From CANJDH01 sp964443245 (lineage in GTDB: Bacteria; Pseudomonadota; Gammaproteobacteria; Burkholderiales; JAEUOS01): a stretch of 64,000 nt of DNA. Numbering within the stretch: position 1 is the stretch's first letter; every line of letters begins with the position of its first letter. A program made the translations under genes and the position numbers. The DNA is taken from contig CAYUEG010000002.1 in assembly GCA_964443245.1 (NCBI GenBank), positions 1 to 64,000 on the forward strand, given 5' to 3'. This document shows positions 25,592 to 33,090 of the stretch, in pieces. Below the pieces are notes generated by a model, which was given only the letters and a program-made list of their open reading frames with translations, did not search any database and had not been told where the DNA came from.

Positions 25592-25620
25592 TTGACAAGA
25601 TTAGTGGCGCGTTCTGTGAT
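25592..25620 (+). promoter_or_regulatory. Candidate sigma70 promoter toward flhDC
   Basis: TTGACA (25592-25597), a 17-base spacer, and TGTGAT (25615-25620). The -35 is perfect and the -10 matches 4 of 6. It points to flhD 468 bases downstream, implying a long leader. It is divergent from the fliC promoter, 47 bases away. Confidence 0.5.
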
Positions 25621-25637
25621 CTGATCGTCCGATCAGA
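25620..25637. promoter_or_regulatory. 18-base operator-like dyad at the flhD promoter
   Basis: TCTGATCG (25620-25627), two bases, CGATCAGA (25630-25637): a perfect 8+8 dyad. It begins on the last base of the putative -10 hexamer and covers the expected transcription start, the classic place for a repressor site. The binding protein is unknown. Confidence 0.5.
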
Positions 25638-25877
25638 GCGGTTTTCCTGCCCCAATCCTCAATTGGCGTGGTGATTTCGTCGTCGCTTTCCGGTGCATGC
25701 GACTGGTCTTCACGTGTGCGCAGGTGCCCGGTGAAGGTGCACAACGACGTGATTCGCGTGCTGCTTCAGGCGGCCTTGAGGCAGATCGCGCATCCCGCAA
25801 GGTCCAGGCAAATCAGGGGTCTTTCAGTCGAGTGCTGCGGCATTACATGAACCGGGGTAGGTGTTCGGCTTCACGCA

Positions 25878-25896
25878 TGTAGGAAGTGCGCCTACA
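25878..25896. promoter_or_regulatory. TGTAGG-N7-CCTACA dyad upstream of flhD
   Basis: TGTAGG (25878-25883), 7 bases, CCTACA (25891-25896). It resembles the GacA/UvrY box TGTAAG-N6-CTTACA with one change in each half and one extra spacer base. It could equally act as an RNA hairpin in the flhD leader, with a GGA triplet at the top of the stem. Confidence 0.45.
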
Positions 25897-25968
25897 ACGC
25901 AAGGGCGGTGTTGCCTAGCTTGCGCAGTTGCTCCGCTGACAGGGGAACCGAGCCGGTTTCGTAGCCAT

Positions 25969-25980
25969 CAGCACGTGCTG
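25969..25980. promoter_or_regulatory. 12-base palindrome CAGCACGTGCTG
   Basis: A perfect 12-base palindrome 107 bases before the flhD start. Uninterrupted palindromes of this length suit a dimeric regulator. The regulator is not known from the sequence. Confidence 0.4.
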
Positions 25981-26025
25981 TATTGGACATGCTTCCCATC
26001 CATATTCGGATGTTCGCGAACCGGG

Positions 26026-26037
26026 CTTCGGCCGAAG
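26026..26037. promoter_or_regulatory. 12-base palindrome CTTCGGCCGAAG
   Basis: A perfect 12-base palindrome 50 bases before the flhD ATG. It may be an operator or, in RNA, a hairpin close to the ribosome site (GGAGG at about 26074-26078). Confidence 0.4.
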
Positions 26038-26087
26038 ATTCGGTCACTGGCACACAGCCAGTTTCACAAACATAACGGAGGCCTCAC

Positions 26088-26408
26088 ATGAATACTAAAG
26101 ACCTGACTGAAGAAATTCGCGACGCCAACCTTTCCTACCTGATGTTGGCTCAGCACCTGATTCGCCATGATCGCGCCGAGGCGCTGCTGCGCCTGGGCCT
26201 GTCGGAGGCGGTGGCCGATATCGTGGAGGCGCTTTCGCCCGCACAGATTCTCAAGGTGGCCGCGTCCAGCATGCTGATGTGCCGTTTCCGCTTTGACGAC
26301 AGCGTAGTGTGGAATCTGCTGCTGTCGCACTCCAAGGAAGAGCGTGCCTCGGACCGCATGCATGCCGCCATCCTGATGGCCGGCCGTTCCGCCGAGGTGG
26401 CAGCATGA
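26088..26408 (+). CDS. flhD: Flagellar transcriptional regulator FlhD
   Basis: 106 residues. FlhD joins FlhC in the FlhD4C2 activator that starts the flagellar cascade. Family sequence includes the N-terminal IRDANLSYLMLAQHLI and ILKVAASSMLMCRFRFDD. GGAGG lies 9 bases before the ATG. The stop overlaps the flhC ATG (ATGA), so the two subunits are translationally coupled. Upstream dyads suggest multi-input control. Confidence 0.96.
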   Translation: MNTKDLTEEIRDANLSYLMLAQHLIRHDRAEALLRLGLSEAVADIVEALSPAQILKVAASSMLMCRFRFDDSVVWNLLLSHSKEERASDRMHAAILMAGRSAEVAA

Positions 26409-26971
26409 AGCGCGCGAAAACGGTATTGGGCGAAGTGCGCGAGATCCGCCTCGCCAGCGAACTGATCGACCTGGGCGCCCGTCTGCAGGTGCTCGAGTCC
26501 GAGACCACCTTGTCCCGCGAGCGCCTGCTCAAGCTCTACAAGGAGATCCGCCACAAGTCGCCCCCGAAAGGCATGCTGCCGTTCTCGACAGACTGGTTCA
26601 TGACCTGGCAGCCGAATGTGCATGCCTCCCTGTACATGAATCTGTATCAGTCCCTGATTACCAGCTCCGAGCTGGATGAGGTGGACGCGATGATCCGTGC
26701 CTATCGTCTCTATCGAGAGCACGTTACCGAAATGGGAATGCCGGAAGTGCTTTCCATCACCCGGGCCTGGCGGCTCCTGAAATTCTTCGATGCCGGCATG
26801 ATCACGCTGACCCCCTGCACCGAATGTGGTGGCCACTTCGTGATCCACACCTACGAACTGACCGAAGACTACGTGTGCGGTCTGTGCAACATGCCTTCAC
26901 GTGCCGGCAAGACACGTGTGGCCAGCCTTCACGACGCCCATCCGGCGGAACTGGAGACGGTCGATGCCTGA
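26405..26971 (+). CDS. flhC: Flagellar transcriptional regulator FlhC
   Basis: 188 residues. FlhC gives DNA contact and a zinc site in the FlhDC complex. Four cysteines at 138, 141, 158 and 161 (CTEC and CGLC) are spaced as the known zinc ligands. The upstream in-frame extension is flhD read in another frame and is discarded; the ATG at 26405 overlaps the flhD stop. Confidence 0.96.
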   Translation: MKRAKTVLGEVREIRLASELIDLGARLQVLESETTLSRERLLKLYKEIRHKSPPKGMLPFSTDWFMTWQPNVHASLYMNLYQSLITSSELDEVDAMIRAYRLYREHVTEMGMPEVLSITRAWRLLKFFDAGMITLTPCTECGGHFVIHTYELTEDYVCGLCNMPSRAGKTRVASLHDAHPAELETVDA

Positions 26972-26985
26972 TCGTCGGGAGACAC

Positions 26986-27018
26986 CTGGCAGCCGCCCCA
27001 CGCGAGGCAGGCTGCCAG
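26986..27018. terminator. Hairpin after flhC
   Basis: CTGGCAGCC (26986-26994) pairs perfectly with GGCTGCCAG (27010-27018) across a 15-base loop, starting 14 bases after the flhC stop. No T-run follows. It may terminate or attenuate the flhDC message before motA. The rest of the 220-base flhC-motA gap shows no clear promoter. Confidence 0.55.
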
Positions 27019-27191
27019 TGGAGACCGATGCGACGGCGCGACCCGAGGCCGAATCAGGGACGGAATCATGCTGCTTTTCCGGCGATAGGGGAGATTTGCC
27101 GGTTGATAACCTTCGTATGGCTCAAATCAAACGGATCGGATCGGCGCCTGCCGGCCGGCCTGGACTCACCAGCTTCCCATAGGGTTGGCGC

Positions 27192-28052
27192 ATGCTCGTC
27201 ATTATTGGATACATCGTTGTAGTCGGCTCCGTCATTGGCGGCTTCGTCTTGCACGGCGGCAAACTGGCGGCACTGTGGCAGCCGTTCGAGCTGCTGATCA
27301 TCGGCGGTGCTGCGATCGGTTCGATGGTGGTAACCAATACCGGCAAGGTGCTCAAGGGTGTCCTGAAAGCGCTGCCGACCTGTTTCAAGGGCTCGCAGTT
27401 CACCAAAGCCCGTTACCTCTCCCTGATGGCGCTCATGTTTGACATCCTGACCAAGGTGCGCAAGGAAGGTTTGATGTCGATCGAAAAGGATGTCGAGGAT
27501 CCGCACGGCAGTGCCTTGTTTGGCAAGTACCCCGAACTGGCGGGTGACCATCATTTGATCGAATTCATTACGGATTACCTGCGCATGATGGTCAGCGGCA
27601 ACCTCAATCCGATGGAAATTGAAACCCTGATGGATCAGGAAATTGAAACGCACCACCAGGAAGGGCATGTGCCGGCGCATGCGGTGACAGCTCTGGCAGA
27701 CGGATTGCCAGCGTTCGGCATTGTGGCGGCAGTGATGGGGGTCGTGAACGTGATGGGTTCAGTCGGTGAGCCCCCGGCCATCCTGGGCGCCAAGATTGGC
27801 GCGGCGCTGGTGGGTACTTTTGTCGGCATCCTGCTGGCGTATGGCTTCGTCGGCCCGCTGGGCGGATTGCTGGTGCACAAGCTGGCGGAAAACAGCAAGC
27901 AGCTGGAGTGCGTCAAGGTGACGCTGCTCGCCAGCATGAATGGCTATGCGCCGCAGATTGCCGTCGAGTTTGGCCGCAAGGTCCTGTACTCGACCGAGCG
28001 CCCCAGTTTTGCGGAGCTGGATAGCCATGTGCGCCAGTCCAAGGGCAAGTAG
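27192..28052 (+). CDS. motA: Flagellar motor stator protein MotA
   Basis: 286 residues, four transmembrane segments and a large cytoplasmic loop, matching proton-type MotA. The loop charges that contact FliG lie in the region LTKVRKEGLMSIEKDVEDP. The channel helices near the C-terminal side include PAFGIVAAVMGVVNVMGS. The ribosome site is weak (AGGG 7 bases upstream). motB follows after 20 bases. Confidence 0.96.
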   Translation: MLVIIGYIVVVGSVIGGFVLHGGKLAALWQPFELLIIGGAAIGSMVVTNTGKVLKGVLKALPTCFKGSQFTKARYLSLMALMFDILTKVRKEGLMSIEKDVEDPHGSALFGKYPELAGDHHLIEFITDYLRMMVSGNLNPMEIETLMDQEIETHHQEGHVPAHAVTALADGLPAFGIVAAVMGVVNVMGSVGEPPAILGAKIGAALVGTFVGILLAYGFVGPLGGLLVHKLAENSKQLECVKVTLLASMNGYAPQIAVEFGRKVLYSTERPSFAELDSHVRQSKGK

Positions 28053-28072
28053 GGCTCAACAGGACCAACACC

Positions 28073-29059
28073 ATGGCCGGCGGAAAAGGTAAAGCGGGCG
28101 AGATCCAGCCCATCGTCATCAAGCGCATCAAGAAGGTGTCCGGCGGGCATCATGGCGGCGCCTGGAAGATTGCCTACGCCGATTTCGTGACGGCGATGAT
28201 GGCGTTCTTCCTCCTGATGTGGCTGCTGGGCTCGACCACACAGGGAGATCTGAAAGGCATTGCCGAATACTTCAATACGCCGCTGAAAGTGTCGCTGATG
28301 GGCGGCACCGGCAGTGGTGACGCCACCAGCATCATCAAGGGGGGCGGCAAGGATCTGACGCGGGAAACCGGGCAGGTGAAGGATGGTGCCAACAAGTCCG
28401 ATCGCAAGAAGCATGAGGTATCGGAAGCCCGTCAGGAGATTGAACGCCTTGATCGCGCCAAGCTGGCGGCGCTCAAGGAGCGGATCGACGGCATGCTGTC
28501 CACCAGCCCTTTGCTGCGCAACTTCCAGAACCAGATCCGGCTTGACATCACCTCCGAAGGCCTGCGCATCCAGATCGTCGACGAGAACAACCGGCCGATG
28601 TTCGACAGCGGCCGTGCGGTACTGAAGGACTATTCGCGCGGCATCCTGCACGAGATCAGCCGTGCACTCAACGAGGTGGACAACAAGATCTCGATTTCCG
28701 GCCACACGGATGCGCAGCCGTTTGTTTCCGGTGATCGTGGCTACAGCAACTGGGAACTCTCGGCAGACCGCTCCAACGCCGCCCGGCGCGAAATGGTGAT
28801 GGCCGGCATTGATGAGCAGAAGATGGTCCGGGTGGTGGGGCTGGCTTCATCGATTCCCCTGATTCCGGAGGATCCATTCGATCCGCGCAACCGTCGCATC
28901 AGCATCATTGTGCTCAACAAGAAGGCGGAAGAGGCCGTAATGCGCCCTGTCCCGGCGCTTGACATCTCGAATCCGGAGGCCGTCAGCCAGCAACTGGCAC
29001 CCGCTGCGCCCGGCGCACCGGCTCCGGTTGCCAGCCCGCTCCCCTCACCGCGCAAGTAA
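28073..29059 (+). CDS. motB: Flagellar motor stator protein MotB
   Basis: 328 residues. The single transmembrane helix begins AYADFVTAMMAFFLLMW, with the proton-carrying Asp36 at the position of E. coli Asp32. The OmpA-like peptidoglycan-binding domain shows ISISGHTDAQPF and a matching RRISIIVL strand. A His/Lys-rich N-terminus (VIKRIKKVSGGHHGG) precedes the helix, and the C-terminal 30 residues are Pro/Ala-rich. Confidence 0.96.
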   Translation: MAGGKGKAGEIQPIVIKRIKKVSGGHHGGAWKIAYADFVTAMMAFFLLMWLLGSTTQGDLKGIAEYFNTPLKVSLMGGTGSGDATSIIKGGGKDLTRETGQVKDGANKSDRKKHEVSEARQEIERLDRAKLAALKERIDGMLSTSPLLRNFQNQIRLDITSEGLRIQIVDENNRPMFDSGRAVLKDYSRGILHEISRALNEVDNKISISGHTDAQPFVSGDRGYSNWELSADRSNAARREMVMAGIDEQKMVRVVGLASSIPLIPEDPFDPRNRRISIIVLNKKAEEAVMRPVPALDISNPEAVSQQLAPAAPGAPAPVASPLPSPRK

Positions 29060-29087
29060 ACCGCATACCGTCTACAAGGAGAATCAA

Positions 29088-30017
29088 ATGGGTCACAGCG
29101 ATTACCAGCTTCTGAACATGGTGAACGAGAAATCACGTCTGGCAGGGTCCAACAAGATGGAGCTTCTGCTGTTCTCCCTGGGCGGGGCGGAAACCTTCGG
29201 CATCAACGTGTTCAAGGTGCGCGAAGTCTGCGAATCCATGCAGATCACCAAGACGCCGAACATGCCGCTTGGTGTGGAGGGGATTGTCTCGTTGCGCGGC
29301 AGCATCATTCCGGTGATTGACCTCGCCACCTGCCTCTCGATGCCGTTTGACGGCGAGCGTACCAAGCTGATCATCACCGAGTTCTCCAGCCACACCCAGG
29401 CGTTCTACGTGGCCAACGTGGATCGCATCGTGCGGGTTGACTGGGACCAGGTCAAGACACCGCATAGCCTGGCCGCGAAGACGCTGGGGCTGATCACCGC
29501 CATTACCCAGCTTTCGGACGGCAAGCTGGTGTCGATTCTGGATGTCGAGCAGATTCTCTCGAACGTTATCGGAGAGACCGAGGTGCCGCATCTGGAACCG
29601 ATTGCCGCCCCCAAACCGGCGAGCATCTTCTTTGCGGACGATTCCGGTCTGGCGCGCAAGAAGATCATGGAAGTGCTCGACAAGATGAGCATTTCCTACC
29701 AGTACGCCCAGAACGGGGCCGAAGCCTGGGAGAAGCTGAAGAAGATCGCCAAACGGGTGGAAGACGAGAACGGCGTTCTCAAGGACACGATCAACCTGAT
29801 TCTGACCGATGCCGAAATGCCCGAAATGGACGGCTACGTACTCACCAAGCACATCAAGGAGGACAGCCGTTTCGAAGGCATCCCCGTGATGATGCACTCG
29901 TCGCTGTCATCGACTGCCAACCAGAAGCTGGGGCAGCAGGTGGGTGTCGATGCCTACATCCCGAAATTCAACCCTGAAGATCTGTCTCGTGCCTTGACCG
30001 GCATGATCCTGCGTTAA
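29088..30017 (+). CDS. cheV: Chemotaxis protein CheV (CheW-REC)
   Basis: 309 residues: an N-terminal CheW-like domain (about 15-165) that couples receptors to CheA, and a C-terminal receiver (about 180-305) with phospho-acceptor Asp in NLILTDAEMPEMDGY. CheV is thought to modulate or adapt receptor arrays. AAGGAG lies 7 bases before the ATG at 29088; an upstream in-frame start reads through motB in another frame. No cheW, cheR or cheB is in this window, so CheV is the only CheW-like adaptor beside CheA here. Confidence 0.94.
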   Translation: MGHSDYQLLNMVNEKSRLAGSNKMELLLFSLGGAETFGINVFKVREVCESMQITKTPNMPLGVEGIVSLRGSIIPVIDLATCLSMPFDGERTKLIITEFSSHTQAFYVANVDRIVRVDWDQVKTPHSLAAKTLGLITAITQLSDGKLVSILDVEQILSNVIGETEVPHLEPIAAPKPASIFFADDSGLARKKIMEVLDKMSISYQYAQNGAEAWEKLKKIAKRVEDENGVLKDTINLILTDAEMPEMDGYVLTKHIKEDSRFEGIPVMMHSSLSSTANQKLGQQVGVDAYIPKFNPEDLSRALTGMILR

Positions 30018-30030
30018 TCCGAGGTAATCC

Positions 30031-30420
30031 ATGTCAACTGCTGAACTCAAATTTCTCATCGTCGATGATTTCTCGACCATGCGCCGGATCATTCGCAATC
30101 TTCTCAAGGAGATTGGCTATAGCAATGCCGACGAGGCTGAAGATGGCAATGCGGCCCTGACCAAGCTGCGTGGCGCGCGCTTTGACTTTGTGGTCTCCGA
30201 CATCAACATGCCCAACATGAACGGGTTCGAACTGTTGCGGCAGATTCGGGCAGACGAAGGACTGAAGGCACTGCCGGTTCTGATGGTGACTGCCGAGGCC
30301 AAGAAGGAAGACATCGTCACTGCAGCACAGGCGGGCGCTTCCGGCTACATCGTCAAGCCCTTCACCAAGGCCGTGCTGGAAGAGAAAGTGGCCAAGATCA
30401 TCCAGAAGCTGAAAGGGTAA
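30031..30420 (+). CDS. cheY: Chemotaxis response regulator CheY
   Basis: 129-residue single-domain receiver with FLIVDDFSTMRRIIRN at the N-terminus, phospho-acceptor Asp57 (VVSDINMPNMNG) and the conserved Lys in YIVKPFTK. Phosphorylated CheY binds FliM and switches rotor direction. It sits 13 bases after cheV and 6 bases before cheZ. Confidence 0.97.
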   Translation: MSTAELKFLIVDDFSTMRRIIRNLLKEIGYSNADEAEDGNAALTKLRGARFDFVVSDINMPNMNGFELLRQIRADEGLKALPVLMVTAEAKKEDIVTAAQAGASGYIVKPFTKAVLEEKVAKIIQKLKG

Positions 30421-30426
30421 GGAATC

Positions 30427-31176
30427 ATGAGCCAAGTGGTGGAGAGCGAAACCGAAGATCTGGAAGCGCTGTTTGACCAGATCGCAGACCAGCGCCGTGA
30501 AGAAATCCTGGCGCAACCGCAGCCAGCGCCGGCCGCCCCTGCTCAGGAGCAGCCGGCCGCGGGTGCGAACGACCCCTACGACGTCTTTCAGCGGATTGGC
30601 AGCCTGACGCGCAATCTGCATGACGCCCTGCGGGAGTTGGGGTATGACCGGCAAGTGGAGCGTGCGGTGGGCGCCCTGCCGGACGCCCGTTCGCGCTTGA
30701 GCTACATCGCGAACCTTACGGGCCAGGCTGCGGAGAAGGCGTTGGCCAAGTCAGAGGCCGGGTCGGCGATCCAGGAAAAGATTGGCGCCGAGGCGCAGGT
30801 GCTCGCCGAACGGTGGGACGCGCTGATGGCAGGGACCTTGTCCGTATCGGAGTTTCGCGAGAGTGCGCTGGCGACCCACGCCTTTCTCAATCAGCTGCCC
30901 GGGCGCGCAGCCGAAGCCAACAGCCTGTTCACGGACATCATGCTGGCCCAGGATTTCCATGATCTGACAGGGCAGGTGATCAAGAAGGTCGTGGATGTCG
31001 CCCAAAACCTGGAAACGCAGCTGGTCAAGCTGCTGATTGATGCCTCTCCACCCGAGCGTCGGGTGGAAGTGGGCGAGGAATGGCTCAATGGCCCGGTCAT
31101 CGATGCGGCTGGCCGCACTGACGTGGTGACAAACCAGGCGCAAGTGGATGATTTGCTGGAGAGCCTCGGCTTTTGA
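30427..31176 (+). CDS. cheZ: Protein phosphatase CheZ
   Basis: 249 residues. CheZ is the helical dimeric phosphatase of CheY-P. The active-site pair is Asp179 and Gln183 in QDFHDLTGQVIKKVVD, matching E. coli Asp143 and Gln147. The C-terminal CheY-binding helix is present (NQAQVDDLLESLGF). A Pro/Ala-rich linker sits at residues 30-50. Immediate placement after cheY fits the enzyme-substrate pair. Confidence 0.96.
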   Translation: MSQVVESETEDLEALFDQIADQRREEILAQPQPAPAAPAQEQPAAGANDPYDVFQRIGSLTRNLHDALRELGYDRQVERAVGALPDARSRLSYIANLTGQAAEKALAKSEAGSAIQEKIGAEAQVLAERWDALMAGTLSVSEFRESALATHAFLNQLPGRAAEANSLFTDIMLAQDFHDLTGQVIKKVVDVAQNLETQLVKLLIDASPPERRVEVGEEWLNGPVIDAAGRTDVVTNQAQVDDLLESLGF

Positions 31177-31203
31177 CGGGGCGCGCCAAACGGAGAAGTG
31201 CTG

Positions 31204-32982
31204 ATGAGCGACATGAGTGAGATGCAGGACCTGCTGCAGGATTTTCTGGCCGAAGCCGGCGACATGCTGGACGACGTGGACCAGAAGCTGATCATGCTGG
31301 AGCACGCGCCGGAAGACATGGAGTTGCTCAATACGATCTTTCGCGGATTCCACACGATCAAGGGGGGGGCTGGCTTTCTCGATGCGCAGGCCATGGTGGC
31401 CTTGTGCCATCGGACAGAGAATCTGTTTGATCACCTGCGCAGCGGCAAGCTCAAGCTCTTTCCGGAGATGATGGATGCGATCCTGGAAGCCACCGCCCAC
31501 GTCAAGCGGATGATGAGCGAGATGGGAGAACACTCTGCGCCTGGTGCGGCCCCTGCAGAATTGCTGGCTGCGCTGGATCTGCTGGCCAAGGGCGAACGGC
31601 CGGCGGCCGCACCTGCCGGCGCAGTCTCCGCCCCGGCCGCGGGCGCGCAAGCGGCAACGGAGCCCGATTGGGCCGAGCTGCACCGGCTGCTGACCAATCC
31701 GGGCGCTGCGGCGTCAGCGCCGCCCGCTGCACCTCCGGCTGTCAAGGCAGAGGCGCCGCGGGCTGCGGAGGCACCCCGGCCACTGCCGGCAGAGACGGGC
31801 AAGTCCGGCGCCAGCAAGGAAAACACCCTGCGTGTCGATACCGCGCGCTTTGACCAGATCCTCAATTTGTCCGGCGAGATCGGCCTGACCAAGAATCGCC
31901 TGAATTGCCTGAACGCCGAACTGGAGCGTCTGGGTGGCGACAACGCATCGGTGCGGACCATCAGTCAGGTACTGGGGCGGCTCGACACCCTGGTCTCCGA
32001 CCTGCAGACGGCCGTGATGAAGGCTCGCATGCAGCCGGTGGGCCGGGTGTTCCAGAAGTACACCCGCCTGGCGCGCGACGTGGCGCGGCAGCTGGGCAAA
32101 GACGCCGACCTGATCATCGAGGGTGCCGAGACCGAGGTGGACAAGACCATCCTCGAGGAGCTCAATGACCCGCTGGTACATCTGATCCGCAATTCAGTCG
32201 ATCACGGGCTGGAGACCACCAAGGAGCGTACCGCCCTGGGCAAGCCCGCGCGTGGCTCGATCAGGCTGAGTGCCAGGCAGGCGGGGGACCACATCATCAT
32301 CGAGATCGTCGATGACGGCCGCGGCATGGATCCGGAGATATTGCGCCGCAAGGCGGTCGAGAAGGGCTTGATCTCGCTCGACGAAGCCAATTCGCTGGAC
32401 GAGCGCCAGAGCCTGAACCTGATTTTTCTGCCCGGATTCTCGACCAAGACCGATATCAGCGAGGTCTCGGGACGGGGGGTCGGCATGGATGTGGTGCGGA
32501 CCAACATCCAGCGTCTGAAAGGGCGCATCGAACTGACATCCAATCTGGGCCGTGGTTCGCGCGTCAGCATCGCGCTGCCGCTCACCCTGGCGATCCTTCC
32601 GGTCCTGATGATGCGGACGGGCGCCCAGGTGTATGCGGTGCCGCTTTCGTCAGTACGGGAAATCATCCCGCTTGATTCAGGCCTGCTGCAGCTGGTCGGC
32701 GGCATGCCCAGCGTGACAGTGCGTGGTGACGTCTTGCCGGTGTTGCCGCTGGCCGGGCTGCTGGGCGTGCCAAGCCCATCCCCATCGCCGGTGGGCGTGG
32801 TGGTCACAGTACGCGAAAAGGATCTTGTCATCGGGGTGGACAGCCTGGCGGGACAGGACGAAGTCATGGTCAAGCCGCTGGAGGGACTCAAGCCGCGCGG
32901 TGTCACCGGGGCCACGCTGTCGGGCGACGGCGTGCTGGTGCTGGTGCTGGAGTTGCACGAGCTGCTCGGGGATTCGCTCTAG
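31204..32982 (+). CDS. cheA: Chemotaxis histidine kinase CheA
   Basis: 592 residues. Domains in order: Hpt (P1) with phospho-accepting His50 in FRGFHTIKGGAGF; a Pro/Ala linker of about 70 residues where P2 usually lies; dimerisation P3 (TARFDQILNLSGEIGLTKN); the HATPase P4 (LVHLIRNSVDHG, DDGRGMD, SGRGVGMDVVRTN); and the CheW-like P5. No recognisable P2 CheY-binding domain is seen. The ATG at 31204 has GGAG 8 bases upstream; the GTG at 31198 is too close to it. Confidence 0.96.
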   Translation: MSDMSEMQDLLQDFLAEAGDMLDDVDQKLIMLEHAPEDMELLNTIFRGFHTIKGGAGFLDAQAMVALCHRTENLFDHLRSGKLKLFPEMMDAILEATAHVKRMMSEMGEHSAPGAAPAELLAALDLLAKGERPAAAPAGAVSAPAAGAQAATEPDWAELHRLLTNPGAAASAPPAAPPAVKAEAPRAAEAPRPLPAETGKSGASKENTLRVDTARFDQILNLSGEIGLTKNRLNCLNAELERLGGDNASVRTISQVLGRLDTLVSDLQTAVMKARMQPVGRVFQKYTRLARDVARQLGKDADLIIEGAETEVDKTILEELNDPLVHLIRNSVDHGLETTKERTALGKPARGSIRLSARQAGDHIIIEIVDDGRGMDPEILRRKAVEKGLISLDEANSLDERQSLNLIFLPGFSTKTDISEVSGRGVGMDVVRTNIQRLKGRIELTSNLGRGSRVSIALPLTLAILPVLMMRTGAQVYAVPLSSVREIIPLDSGLLQLVGGMPSVTVRGDVLPVLPLAGLLGVPSPSPSPVGVVVTVREKDLVIGVDSLAGQDEVMVKPLEGLKPRGVTGATLSGDGVLVLVLELHELLGDSL

Positions 32983-33090
32983 TAAGGCGCGGTGGCACCG
33001 GGCATCGCGTAAAAAGGGACAGCAGCAACCGCAGCAAAGAAGGTGTTTCTGATGATGCTGGCGGCGCGCGGGCGCCGGGAGGAGAACGGA

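Larger units (their letters stand above)
25364..26087. other. 724-base non-coding region between fliC and flhD
   Basis: No convincing gene is seen; short open frames here lack ribosome sites and look unlike proteins. The region holds the fliC sigma28-like promoter (minus), a sigma70-like promoter pointing to flhD (plus) and four inverted repeats listed separately. Base composition is lower in GC than the flanking genes between about 25,480 and 25,620. The flhD side contains several GGA triplets (for example near 25882, 25943, 25985, 26008, 26073), which could be CsrA contacts in an RNA leader; that is speculation. Confidence 0.7.

Noticed and set aside
25668..26091. Short open frames between fliC and flhD
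   Set aside because: They are Cys/Ser/Arg-rich, lack ribosome sites, and overlap dyads and the expected flhD leader.
27040..27130. Sigma28-like promoter ahead of motA (GGCGATAG or GTTGATAA as -10)
   Set aside because: Neither has a matching -35 at 11-12 bases, so no promoter is claimed.
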